DNA of 64,000 nt from Thunnus maccoyii (lineage: Eukaryota; Chordata; Actinopteri; Scombriformes; Scombridae), in assembly GCF_910596095.1 (NCBI RefSeq), contig NC_056550.1, forward strand, positions 22,316,001-22,380,000, in the 5' to 3' direction. Shown here piece after piece: positions 24,445-36,600 of the stretch (position 1 is the stretch's first letter; every line of letters starts with the position of its first letter). The position numbers and the translations under genes were made by a program. The notes beneath the pieces are model-generated. The model was not told the DNA's origin, ran no database searches, and was given only the letters and a program-made list of their open reading frames with translations.

Positions 24445-25412
24445 TCGTGCTTATATCAGCTGATATGCTCTGTATTTATATATGACAATAACTATTGTAT
24501 TTAGTTGTTTGTGAGCAGAGTATAGTACGTATTTTCCTTTAACCGAAAACAGTTAGATTTTGTCGACAGTCGCGGTATTTAAGTGAAAATGTACATACAC
24601 GTCATTATGTTGACCGCTAGGGGGAGAGATGAGCTCATAGATGGCTGCATGTGGCCACGTGTACTAACCTGCAGAAATGACAGGATTACTCCATTGGCAT
24701 TCATTAACATTCAGTCCTTATTAATTTTTAATTTAATATTGATCGAAATACAAATGACACATAAAATCCCGTTTTAATGAAATGCATGATGTGTTGTAAG
24801 ATATATTAGTATTTTTCATAAAAAGAACACCTGTTCCTTGGGGTCATACACTGTACAAAACGTAAATTCATGGAGTGTTTTTAGGGTTTGTTTATTTGGT
24901 GACCACAGCAATAATCATGTGACAGGAGAGCACACAGCTGGAGGACAGAGTTCACTCCGTAGAGGGAGTTGAAATAAGAACAAATCAAAGTACATTTTTG
25001 TTAGTATGTTTATTGGCCGTCATCTCCAAACAGTTCATGTTTCCTTTGAATGTAAAAATAATAAGAAAAATAACATTTTATATTGTGTATTTTGTGTATA
25101 TTTAATGCAGGTTAATATATCATGAGATTTTTAAATGTTACAAAATGTCATTTCCACAACAGTCATTTCCATCACTTTGTTTATTGTGATGAAAAAGACA
25201 TATTGTAGTGGAAATGGCAATGCCAGTTTTATAAATGCAGTCAGTTGGCTTATATCACTAAAATTATTGCATATTAAATTAAACAATTGAACAAAACACT
25301 TTATCAGATAATTCATATTGTATGTAGCGAAGTTTAAAAAAAAAAGCCAATGTTGTTGGTCAACTACAATAGTAGAATAAATAAATGTGACACTTTTTTT
25401 TTTTTCTTAGAG
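24445..25412. other. Intergenic AT-rich sequence
   Basis: No gene is supported. At 25135-25220 GTCATTTCCACAACAG and CATTTCCATCAC face GTAGTGGAAATGGCAAT, short inverted repeats that may be the 5' flank of the transposon that follows. Confidence 0.4.
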
Positions 25413-27339
25413 ATGGCACACGAGACCACAGCAGAGCTCAAAACCAAACGGACTAGGCAAAGAAAGAAGGATAACTCTGCTGTTTCACAACACAATTTTT
25501 TCACGGATAAAAAAGAAACATCAAAATATGCAAACTGCTAAAGATAGGCAAGTGATCACCAAAGTTGTGGCTGGTAAGCTTTTGAAGAAATACCGCTTTG
25601 CTAAAAAAGGAGTTTGGGTTCTTCTCACCCGATGAGAGCTGATGAAGACAAATGTGACAAGGGCCACCAAACTCCAATACATCTGAAGAATGCAATGTGA
25701 CAAAATCAACAAGGAAGCGCAGGAAAAAATAACAACATTTCTGCAGCATGACGACAACAGCAGAATAACAACAGGAAAGAAGGAGACAATTACAAAGAAC
25801 AAGAAAAGAATGCAAAAGCACCTCCTGATTGAATCAATGAAAACACAACAACAGAAGTTTAGAATTGAGCATCCTGAAGTTACAGTTTCATACAGCAAGT
25901 TTTGCAAAAAGCGACCTTTCTGGATTGTTAAACCGACAATCAAGGACAGAGACACATGTCTCTGTAAAATACATGCAGTTTATGGCAGACAGACTGTTTT
26001 ATCACAAAGTGATAAAACGTACCGAACTCAGTGGCCTAATTATGCTTCCGTAAAATACATACAAATCTCCAGTTTATGGAAGACAGACTGTTTTATCACA
26101 AAGTGGTAAAATGCACCAAACTCAATGACCTAACTGAGTCTGTGGCATGCACAAATGCAACAAAAGAGTGCATGCACAGTCAGGGAGTGCTCTGACTGTA
26201 AGGATAAAGAACTGCAAACCTCCGCCTTTGATGCAGGAGAGCAAATCTGATGGTTTGAATGGAGAAGCGAGGTTGAGGAGAGGGAGAAGAGGAAAAAGGA
26301 TGGAAAAAAGAAAAGTTAAAAGTTCATCTCACAGCAAAGGAAAAAGTGCATGGGACTCTACAGACTACAACATCAGATAATAGTATTCAGAACACTGAAG
26401 GAAAATATAGGAGAGGATGGTATCGTCTTGCAAATCGATTTTGCAGAAAACTATCTGTGTAAGTATGGGAATGAGGTCCAAGCAGTTCATTCCCACCAAC
26501 AGGCCACTCTCCATACAGGTGTGGCTCACACCAAAACTGGGGTGGCGTCTGTCTGTTCATCAATGCGCCATGACCCATCAGCTATCTGGGCTCATCTTAA
26601 CATAGTGACCCCCCTACCTCAAAGAACTAAACCCAACAGCAACCACACTGCATGTAATTAATGATGGGCCAACCATACAGTACAGGTCCAAGAAAAACCT
26701 CTTTTTTTTAGCAAAACTCCCTATTAGATGGGATTTCAGAGGATCACATGGAATTTTCTCAAGGCAGGACATGGAAAAGGCCCAGCTGATGGAGTTGGAC
26801 CAGCGGCTAAACAGCAGGCTGACTAACCAGCAGCAAATGGCATTCATCTTCCAAATGGGAAGGTGCTGTATGAGCAACTTTCAAAACAACCATTTACCGT
26901 TAATCTGATGTATGTCACCGAGAAGGAGATTGAGGAAATGGACAGTTTCCTTCCTGATGGTCTGCAAACTATCTGAGGCACAATGCAAATACTTCAGGTT
27001 TCATTTTATGTTTTTATCTCTAGAGTGTGTAATTTGAATACATTATGCTCCTCTAGATTGTCTCTGCAATACCAGCAAGGATTACTTTATGAATTATAAA
27101 CTGCTTTTGCTCAGAGCTTCATCTTTGCAGATGTTTTGGTCTCTAAACAGTAGACATGGAAGGAACAGGTGCCACTGAGACACCTTGGAAAACCACCACA
27201 GCTCAGTCTATTGCAGAACTTCATGTGGAACTGATTGGAAAAATGGTGTGTGGTCATATATGATAGGGATCCTTATCCAGGCATCATACAGGATGTTGAC
27301 TTTGACAGCTGTGCTTTGGTGAAAACCATGAATATATAA
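25413..27339 (+). mobile_element. Decayed DNA transposon gene, DDE-like
   Basis: This is a pseudogenic transposase-like reading frame broken over all three frames. Recognisable pieces in order: a basic N-terminus (MAHETTAELKTKRTRQRKK) at 25413; EHPEVTVSYSKFCKKRPFW and RDTCLCKIHA at about 25865-25975; KECMHSQ/ECSDCKD-like residues at about 26165-26210; IDFAENYLCKYGNEVQAVH at about 26430-26490; a T-x-H-x-GVAHTKTGVASVCSS stretch; a frame-shifted EAGHGKGPADGVG-like segment at about 26760-26800; and YDRDPYPGIIQDVDFDS near 27262-27305. I know this arrangement as a widespread uncharacterised fish transposon protein with an Asp-Phe-Ala-Glu-Asn catalytic-like motif, but cannot name the superfamily safely. 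Many stops and frameshifts make it inactive. Confidence 0.7.
25940..26125 (+). repeat. Direct duplication inside the decayed transposon
   Basis: GTAAAATACAT, CAGTTTATGG, AGACAGACTGTTTTATCAC and AAAGTG-TAAAA occur twice about 90 bases apart with a few mismatches. The local tandem duplication disrupts the reading frame after RDTCLCKIHA. Confidence 0.75.
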
Positions 27340-27473
27340 CTTATGTAAAAATAATAATAATTTTTTAAAAAATACAACTTTTCATGATTTGGTTGATCAG
27401 ATAATTCCATAAGGCCTGCAATTTCTCATGTTTTGTTTTCTAACAATCATGACGTAACCTGTTCATAAATCCT

Positions 27474-27704
27474 GTGTTTTGTCAAGATTATGAAAAACAG
27501 ATTCCAGCATTACCTTATCCGGCAATCTTCCAGACTACAAACTATCAACGTGTGGCGGCGAGAGGGAGACAGAAATATACTTTATGGGTGAATGAGATAG
27601 AAGACCAACTACGCCTCCCGGGGAATCACACCCCAGGAAATATGTATGACTGGGAAATCACCTCGAGTTCACGCTTAAACAAGGAACACATTATCATTCA
27701 ATGA
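27474..27704 (+). other. Unassigned 76-codon open frame between transposon remnants
   Basis: It starts at an ATG and ends at TGA before a T-rich stretch. Visible content: acidic and aromatic residues, DYEKQIPALPYPAIFQTTNY, then RQKYTLWVNEIEDQLRLPG and a Ser-rich end. I recognise no domain. It could be a host-sequence remnant, part of the transposon 3' end, or chance. Confidence 0.2.
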
Positions 27705-28510
27705 GGGGACAGAAACATGATTCAATAAGTAATAGTACTAAGTAATAAAAAACAGTATTTATTTTTTTTATTTTATTAAATCAAATAGGAATCTGGAAAA
27801 TGTGGCTGAAAAGACAGGAAGTAATTAGTGGTTTTAAAAAAACACAATATAGAGTTGAGATGAAGTAGTAAAAATATTCTTTTACTGTTTTTCTCCATTG
27901 GTTGAGCACAATGCCTGAAACATAGTTCACATGTTCAAAGCAGTTAACACGAACCACACAACACTATTTCATTTTGCAAAATAATACATATAATGAGAAA
28001 AATGCTCTCAGATGGTCAAAACATTTAATAAATATTGCAAAATGCTGTGAGATGCTCAAAACATTGAAATACATTTGCAAAAATCAAATAACCGCATGAA
28101 AACAAGAAGCCATTTCATCAAAATAGGAGGCTTTCTTTACCATTCTTTGAACATTGGCAATCAAAATTGTAAATACACTCATTAAAATGAAATAGGTCAA
28201 AGGTTCATTTGTTCTATGATCCATTTGATGCTTAGGGTGATATGATACAGACTTTGAAATTACCTGGTTATACATAATCCCATTTAGATCTATATTCCTT
28301 ATCCTTGTTCAATTTCAAATAACTTTTACAGAATAAACACAGAAAATAACTTTTACACAGACAGAAAAGACAAAGACAGAAAATTCCTCAATGAAACCAA
28401 AAATGTACTCAGTTTTTTGAAGATTAATATTTTTTTACAGGAAACTGAGAACAAAATTGTGGATACGTCATCATTATCGTCAACCCTACGTTGACGTTAT
28501 GTAAAGAAAA

Positions 28511-29920
28511 TTAAAAAAAATACTCAAAACATTTATTCATCCACTCTCCCCTGTGAGTCAGACCACAAATTTTCAACATGTTATAAATCCTCTTGTAATG
28601 CATTGAGGGGAAAAAACATCTGCTATGACGAATCCACCCCTGGCAGTTTTCTGCAGTAATGGCCTCGCAAGCAGCATTCATCGCATAAAGTAATGATATC
28701 TGTTGGTATGGTTGATGGTCATCACTTTCCATCAACATGAAGAGAAAAACTCTTCCTGGATTCAGGAAAGGGGAACATGGTGGCAAGAACTCCATGTTCA
28801 CACAAGAGTGTGCTTTAAACCATTTCCTGATGCGGGGTGAGCAATGGAAGCTCACATTGTCCCATATGACGCCAATATTGGGCTGTCTGCCTCTTCTTAG
28901 AGCACTACATCTAAAAATACAATGAAGTGTTCAGTGTTCTGCTGTCCAATCAAGGGTATGTGGACAATGACACCATTCATGGAGATGGCAGCGCACATGG
29001 TGATGTTCGCCCCACGTTAGCCTGGCACATCCACTGTAGCTCCGTGGCCAATGATGTTCCTCCCTCTCCTCCTGACTTTCCCCAAGTTGAATCCAACTTC
29101 ATCAACATAAACAAACAGCTGTGGTGAGTCACTGCCTACAAGCTCCATTATTCTCTGAAAAGAAACATAGACAACAGACCAAATCATGCAAAGCACCATC
29201 AAGTAGAAACACAATTACAGTACAGGTATTGAGAAGAATATCAACCTGTACATATTGATACCTCAGTATGGTACCTTCAAATGGTACCTTGTACAGCTGT
29301 GTCATTCTGAGTTGATGCTTATGCAGCACACGATCAAGCGTAGAAATGCTCACACTGTGTATGGTGGGAAATATGCCATTGTCTTCAATGATGTGTGACT
29401 GTATTTCCCGTAGACATATAGCATTGTTTGCAATCACCAAATCGACAATAGCCATTTACTGTTCTTCAGGGAGTGAAGAAGTGAAGAATTTTCTTCTGCA
29501 ACCTATTGGACTCTTTGCTCCAGTCGGTAGATGAATGCAAGGACAACATTCATGCTATATAATAATTGCTTTCATGATGGACACAACATTGAAATGATTG
29601 AAATAAGTGATTGCTAAGGAAAATGTAATTCATAGCTTACCTGTTTTCATTCGTGTAAGTCCTTCTGACTGATGCAACAGAGGATCTACTGAGGGTTGGT
29701 TGAACCCTCTGACCTGCCTCTCTCATTGTGATGCCATGGTTTATCACATGGTCCATCAAAAAAGATCAGGAACAAAAACAAGAACAAATAACAAGAACAA
29801 AAGTTGCACAATCTCATTCGAAATAAATGCACGCCTGGGTCTTCCACCTCAACCACCACGCATACGGACACCTCTTCCTCTTCCTCTTGCTTGCCTTCCT
29901 CTCACTCTTTCTTGCTCCAT
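28511..29920 (-). pseudogene. Tc1/mariner-IS630-type transposase remnant
   Basis: Read on the minus strand from an ATG at 29920: a Gly/Arg-rich start (GRQARGRGRGVRMRGG), a TGA in frame, then an HTH-like segment (DHVINHGITMREAGQRVQP-like) and a GT-AG-like intron starting at about 29642 with donor GTAAGC. Next come a catalytic-core-like stretch with LFVYVDEVGFNL (first Asp) and RRRGRNIIGHGATVDVPGQRG, IWDNVSFH at about 28850-28870 (second Asp), then FLPPCSPFLNP followed by a frame break where the third acidic residue (usual NPIE) should be. C-terminal CQGWIRHSRCFFPS is typical of a fish family. The frame is broken at least twice, so it is inactive. Confidence 0.8.
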
Positions 29921-30394
29921 GTTCACTACACCAAGTAACTGGTGACCATTCTGATATATGATTTAAGTCTAATTGGTTGATGAACTAATAAGCTGTGATT
30001 GTTTGCACATGTGGTAATTAGGCAACACATTTGGGGATAATCTCTTTCTGTTGAGAATCATTGCAGTGTTAACAATTTTGAAAATGTGAAAAAGTTTCAG
30101 AAATTGTGTCCAACCAATTGAGAAGAACTGTATCACAAAACTATTTTAAAATATAATTAAAATCTTTTACCATTAAAGGTCTATTTAAGGTGTACTTCTG
30201 GTATTTCAAAGAAATAAACAAAACCAGAGCGGACTGAGGTTGGTAAATGAGGTTGAAGGCTATGCTAAAATGTGTTTAGGGTGCTTCCATATACTCACCA
30301 CAAGTGCAGTCACAGCCACGTAAACACATGCAAACAGTAAACACTCATCCGTCTCAGTGTCTTTAACCACAGCAAACAGTGCAGGGACCTCCCC

Positions 30395-30720
30395 CCAGGG
30401 TGACTACACTGTTAAAGATTTTTCTGTCAAAAAACAGTAAAGAACTGCAAGCAGGGTTAATTTACTGTAAAATTTAAGCTGTCTTGCTGTTGCTGAAATT
30501 ATCAGTTTGTTGCTGTTTTTGTAAATACAGAATAACATTCTTATTTTCTACTTTTACAGTAAAACACTGTCAAAAGAATTGCAGTTTATTACTGTTAATT
30601 TGCACTTTTTTCATAAAAGGTATACTTACAGATTTTCACTGTAAACTGCAATATGTACGACAATCTACTCCTGTGACTTGATATAATTACTCACTGACAG
30701 TATTTACAACAATGAATAAA
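30395..30720. repeat. ACAGTAA-rich interspersed repeat
   Basis: Begins CTACACTGTTAAAGATTTTTCTG and contains repeated AACAGTAAAG, TTTACTGTAAAA, TTTTACAGTAAAACACTG and TTACTGTTAATT in both orientations. I recognise this as a type of non-autonomous repeat common in teleosts, name uncertain. Confidence 0.55.
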
Positions 30721-31060
30721 CAGCCTTTTGAATTGTGATGTAAAATGTTAAGACAAATGATACAACTTCAACGTGTTTCTTTCCAACCATGTCTCACTTT
30801 ATTAACATTTTAAATGAAGATGCTAAACATCTGTACATAAATTAGAAAGTAAGAGAAAAAACAAAGCATGGAGCTCATTCATATAATTAAACTTAAATTT
30901 CAGTCACTGAGAAAGTAAATACTTAAACAAACAGTGCAGTCTGTCTAAACATTGTACACAAATAAAGACATGAATCATTATAAAATATGAACATGCTTCT
31001 CTAAAATGCAAGCTGTAACCAAACTGTCCAAGTTAAGTGTGTATTTATAAGGTTTTGTAA

Positions 31061-31100
31061 TGAGTGAGTGAGTGAGTGAGTGACTGAGTGACTGACTGAG
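31061..31100. repeat. TGAG/TGAC tetranucleotide repeat
   Basis: Five TGAG units followed by interspersed TGAC and TGAG units. Confidence 0.85.
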
Positions 31101-32299
31101 TAACCAACAGCAACAAAGTGATTAGCTGAAAAGTGTGGCTAAGAGACTGATTGTGTGGGTGGGTGTGACGGTTCAAGTCCCATTCAAAAGTCCATTAGTT
31201 TCTTTAGTAGACTAAACACATGACGGTTAACTGCCGTCATCTTTTTCTCTGTGACTTTCTGTCTTCTGTGACAGGAGTTTGTCCCGTCCTGCCAGGGTGC
31301 CTCTCTCAGAATTTATCCCTATGAAGTGCCTGAAAACAAATAGATGTGTTCAGAGATGGTGTGAAAAAATGTTTTATTATTAAGATAATAATAATAATAC
31401 TTAATTTATATAACACATCCATTCTTCAGGGTTGCATCCATCCAAGAACTAAGTTAGGGATGTTGCTGTAAATTGCTGATGTGTTTCATACTGGCCACTA
31501 TAGTATTAAATCCATGAGTATTTAGGCATGAAAGAACACCATTTCATCAATTACAAAGTGGTAGACATCATCTAAATCAAATTAAGTAATTTGGACGCGA
31601 CATATAAAACAAAGTAAAATTAAACTCACCGTGTAATTTGGAGCGTCACAAGTCCAGCTCCGCTTACAGAAATGTTGAGATGCCGCTGAAACGAGAGATT
31701 ATTTTAGCAACAGTACAGATGTAGCTAGTTAGCAAGGCTCTGATTTCAAAACTTAATTAACTTAACTTAATTCACTCAATCCAATGTTTTCCTCATTTAA
31801 TTGGAATAAAATTCACCTCAAGAAAACAATTTTAGCAAAAACTAAAAATCATCAAGATTGGATAATAAGTCAGAAAGAATCTCAAAGAATAAATCTCAGG
31901 CTTAACAAAAAATATATACTAGTAAAAAAGCTTTTTTTGTTTGCTGTTGTGATCAGATGGTAGGGTAAATAGTAGTAAGGGCATATAGCATAATTCAAAT
32001 TAATTGGAGATGTAATGTATTTTGCCTATGCTACCAAGTAGAGCAAAAAGGAACTCACCTATTGATTTGCTGGATGAAAATAGGTGAAAAATCATACTTC
32101 ACTGTCCAGGCAGACATGTGCCAACTTTGCTGTTGTAGAGACCTCCTACTGCTGCTGCCGCTGCAAGCTGCTACTCCAGCAGCAATACTTTAAATGTTGT
32201 AGCACCACCTACAGGTTAAATTGTATCAAATGCTACAGACTTGTTCCGTATGCCCTTCTACTTTGCTGCATTTGGTTGCCATGGAATATTACATTTAAA

Positions 32300-33010
32300 A
32301 GATATGGTAGTTAATAAGTAGTATGGTGGTGTTTTATTAATGGCCACAAGGTGGGGGTATTGGTGCCATGTTTCAATATGTTGTGCATACTCTCATGGAG
32401 AACTTGTGTCCCAAGTTTAATATAGACAACAGAACTGTAGAAATATTGTTACTGTGGCGCCGATTGTGGGTAGAATTGTATGAAGTGTTACACACTTGTG
32501 CAGTGTGACTGTATGTACAACATTCCCAAATTTGGTTGCAATCAAATTTTGTATCGATGAGTTATGACCCGTTAAGTGCATCAGGCCATGTTTTCAAAAT
32601 TTTGGTAACCAATTACAGACAATTGGTAAGTGATACCCAAAAATGATCTCAAGTTTTTTTTCGGGGATCATCAACATATGGTATGCACCAAGTTTGGTGA
32701 AGATTAAACGAAATATGTGCCAAAGAAGCAAAAAAATGTGTTTATCAAAAAATCCAAAATGGCGGAAACATTTCATCGGCACAAATGGGAGTGGCCTATA
32801 TCAGTCTAATCTGCATCATCCAAGGAAAGGACTGTGCAAATACTGTTTTGCTACACCTCACGGTTCCTAAGTTATTAGCCAAAATGATTAATAACTGACC
32901 ACATGATGATGCTATTAGTAGCATGTTTTAAGATGTTATGCATTTCCACATAGGACACCTGTCCATGAAGTATGAATACTTTAGCACTTGTTGAGATTTC
33001 ACCTTTCAAA
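32300..33010. repeat. Probable dispersed repeat
   Basis: CACCAAGTTTGGTGAAGATT, CCAAATTTGGTTGCAATCAA, AAAATGGCGGAAAC and repeated TTGGTAA-type phrases recur in this stretch. I associate this style of sequence with old dispersed repeats in fish; the family is not identified. Confidence 0.4.
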
Positions 33011-33619
33011 CATTCCTCCCATAGACTGCCATTATACATTGCAAAAAATTTTTAAAATTAGATACAATTACAGGAATATGCTAGAAAAAAGAAAAGTGAT
33101 AACATGCATCTCCTGAGAACATCCACGTTTTGGCGATCGAACAAAGTTTCTAAATGAAATATATTTCTGCAACACTTTCTGGCTTTTTACAATTATTTAC
33201 TTTTTTATTGTAAAATAAAGTTTAACTGTGAGGAAGCTTTGCCAGAGTGTCAAGTAAGGTGATAAGAAACAGACCCAGAGATTTATAAAAGGTGATTTAT
33301 TCTCACCAGTGTAACCAAAAACAATTTTCCCCAAATAATGAAACAAAATCAAGCAAATCAAACTTACCTTAACACATCTACAGACATCCTCTTTCATTTC
33401 TGCACTTTCTCAAACCAACAACTCTCCCTTTAAATAGGCCCTCCAATCTATCAAGGCAGAACCATGTTTCTATCAGTAGTGTCCTTTCCATTATAACAAC
33501 TGGTATATGACAATGTCACTTGTATCTGTTAACATTGTTTACACACACAGCAACCACAACTTGGTAATAAAATGAATCCCCCCATACTTGGTCTAACCCA
33601 TGACATCACTGATGAGGTC

Positions 33620-36600
33620 AGCAAGAGCTTCGGTGTGAGCGTGTCAGTCCTCCTTGTGATCGGCGGAAGACAGTTGGAGCACAGAGTTTTGAATTTGGTT
33701 GCTGTTTATTGTTACGCTGGTTTGAATCAATTTGGGTAAAGATTAATCGACTTTGACATTTGGTAACCTGTATCAGCCAACAGCCTGTATCGGCCGACAG
33801 CCTGTCTAGGCCCATTAGCGGTTCCCTCATGCTACTTCTCATTGACTGTGTAACTTGGCGGGGAAGGAGGTAGACGAGGACAGCTACAACAGCATGGAGT
33901 TGAGCGAGGGGGAGGTGTATGGTAGTGATAGAGGGGGAATTGAATGGGAACAGGTGGGGAAGGGAGGCAGGAATCAGAAGGCTAGTGTGAGGAAGAGGAA
34001 GAAACAGGATGAGGCTAGACTGGGAGGAACAGAAAGTGATGGACAGGAGGATGAGGCAAGGAATCCTAAAACAGGATCCCTTAATGTTGTGGTAAAGTTT
34101 GGGGGAGAAGGTGGCATAAAGACAAGTGACCCGTTAAAACTCACCAAAATAATGGTAACTTGCCACTTGGGTGTAATACAGAGATCCAAGTAGATAAAGT
34201 GAGAAAGTTACTGTGTGTAGGAAAAGTCACAAAAACAGTGAAAGTCAGAGAGCTCCCTTAGTGTCAGTATGAGGGAGCTAGTTGAAAACCTGAACTATTA
34301 AAAGAATGACAAGAGGAGCTGAGAAAAAAAGAGACAGAAACAGTGATGGTTGAGTTTGATGCCAAAGATATCCCAAAATAACTTTATTTTGGATTTATCA
34401 AATATAATGTGAGGGAATTTGTCCCAAAGCCAATGAGGTGTTTCAATTGCTGGAGTTTGGCCATGTAGCTTAGATGTGCAAGGTATAGTGGTGATCATGA
34501 ATATGAAAAATGTGGATCAGGTATAAAACCGAAACGCTGTAACTGTGGAGGTGAACACAGTGTTGTGTGCTGGGGATGTGAATCAATGAAGCGAGAGGCT
34601 GCAGCACAGCAGATAAGAGCAAAAGTCTCTTATGCCGAGGCAGTTAAGATGGCTGGACAGGAGAAACTGACTTACAATCAGGAGTGTGGGAAACACTGAC
34701 AAGTATTGTGAAAGAATTTGAAAAGAAGATGTTGGCAGAGAAAAAGAAACTTTTGACATTTATAGCAGGAGTTAGAAATGCGACTGCAGATGTAAAATCT
34801 AAAACAGAGAGAATCCAGATTATTGTCAAAGCAGCTGTCCATCATCTGGATATGAAAGGTGTGAGATGGGAGGAGGCCAGGGATAAAGTTAGATATTCAG
34901 GCAAGTCAGGGAACACAATTTATTGGTTAATAGTATAACTATTTTAATCCTCCAGCAGTGGAACACAAGAAGTTTGATTGCTAATGGCCAGGATTTCAAA
35001 CGGTTCATCTACAGCCAGAAGGAAAAACCAGACGTGTTGTGTGTCCAGGAATCGTGGTTAAAACCAAGCTCAGAGTTCATAATAAATGGATATGTGGCAA
35101 TCAGGCGGGAAGGGAAAGATGGAGCAGGAGGGCGTTGTGCCACCCTTGTGAAGGAGGGCATCCCCTACAGAACTATTGGTATTGGAACTAAGCTGGAGTG
35201 TGTGGTTATTGAAGTGTGGGCAGAAAGGAAGAACCTGGTGGTTATAAATTTCTATAATCCATGCAGAAAATTAGAACTCAGTAAACTTGAGGAAATAGGA
35301 GGAATAAATAGAAGAGGCCCTGTGTGGTGTGGAGACTTCAGTGCACATAATACGTTATGGGAGAGTGATAAAACTGATTACAACGACCGAGTAGTGGAAG
35401 AGTTGCTGGATGAGAAACACCTTGTTTGTATTAATGATGGCAGAAACACAAGGATAGATGTAAACACTGGCAAGGAACCTGTGCTAGATCTAATGTTAGT
35501 AACCAATACCTTAACACCATTGTGTGACTGGCATGTGTATCAGGTAGGGACCATTGGTAGTGAACATTATCCAATATACAGTAAAATAAAGGTGGAAATT
35601 GGATTTTTGGAAAAGCTAATTGGGGAAATTTCATGAGTGAAGGTGATAAACATCTACATCAGATTAGTAACAATATGAATACAGAAATGTTTAACCATAA
35701 AATAATGCAGGGTATAATATCAGCGCTAGTAAGTCCTATTCCTAAAGCCACAGGCAGGACAAAGAAGACTTTAGTATCATGGTGGGATGATAAGTGCAAA
35801 CAAGTGGTAAAGAATAGAAACAAAGCATTAAAACTGGTCAATAGTTCAGTACATACAAGCCCAAGCAATGGTCAGGAAAACAGTAAGACAGGCAAAGAGG
35901 ACATATTGGAGGACGTTCTATGGGTCTATGAAGTGGTGATAACCAATAAAGAACAGGCTGAGCTAATGGTAAATACCTTTGTAGCAGTACACAGCTCCAA
36001 TAATGTGACTGAGGAAGGAAAGCAAGGCAGGGAAAAAACACTAAAGCTGGAATGGAGACACTAGGGAGAAAGAATAATAGTGGTAATGAACTAGATATCC
36101 CATTTAATGTTGGAGAGTTGAAGAGGCCATTAGCCAATACAGGAAAAAGTGAACCGGGAAAAGATGGAATATGTTATATAATGATTAATCATCTAAGTGA
36201 AGAAGGATTAAATAAGTTTCTGATGTTATCCAATAAACTTTGGAAGGAGGGGCAAGTCTCTATGAGCTGTAGGGAAGCAATTATAATTCCAATCAGAAAG
36301 CCTGGGAAAGATCGTAGTAAGCCAGTAATCTACAGACCCATTGCTCTAATGTCACATATCTTAAGCTAATAGAAAGGATGGTTAATGAGAGGCTCGTGCA
36401 CTTTCTGGAAAAGAGGGACTTGGTGGCTGCATACCAAAGAGGATTTAGGAGAGGCAGGAGCACAATGGACCTGGTTCGGGGTTTGAGGATGAGGTCAGAA
36501 AAGCCCAGGTTTTTCAATGTGGAAAAGGCATTATGATATGTTACGGAGAGAAGAGTTGTTAATTGAGATTCATTGAATGGGAATTGGGGGAAACATCTTC

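Larger units (their letters stand above)
29921..33600. other. Repeat-rich intergenic region
   Basis: No gene is supported. It contains a TTACTGT/ACAGTAA-rich repeat at 30395-30720, a TGAG tandem repeat at 31061-31100 and a dispersed repeat at about 32300-33010. Between 30720 and 32300 I see only AT-rich sequence without recognisable content. Confidence 0.5.
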
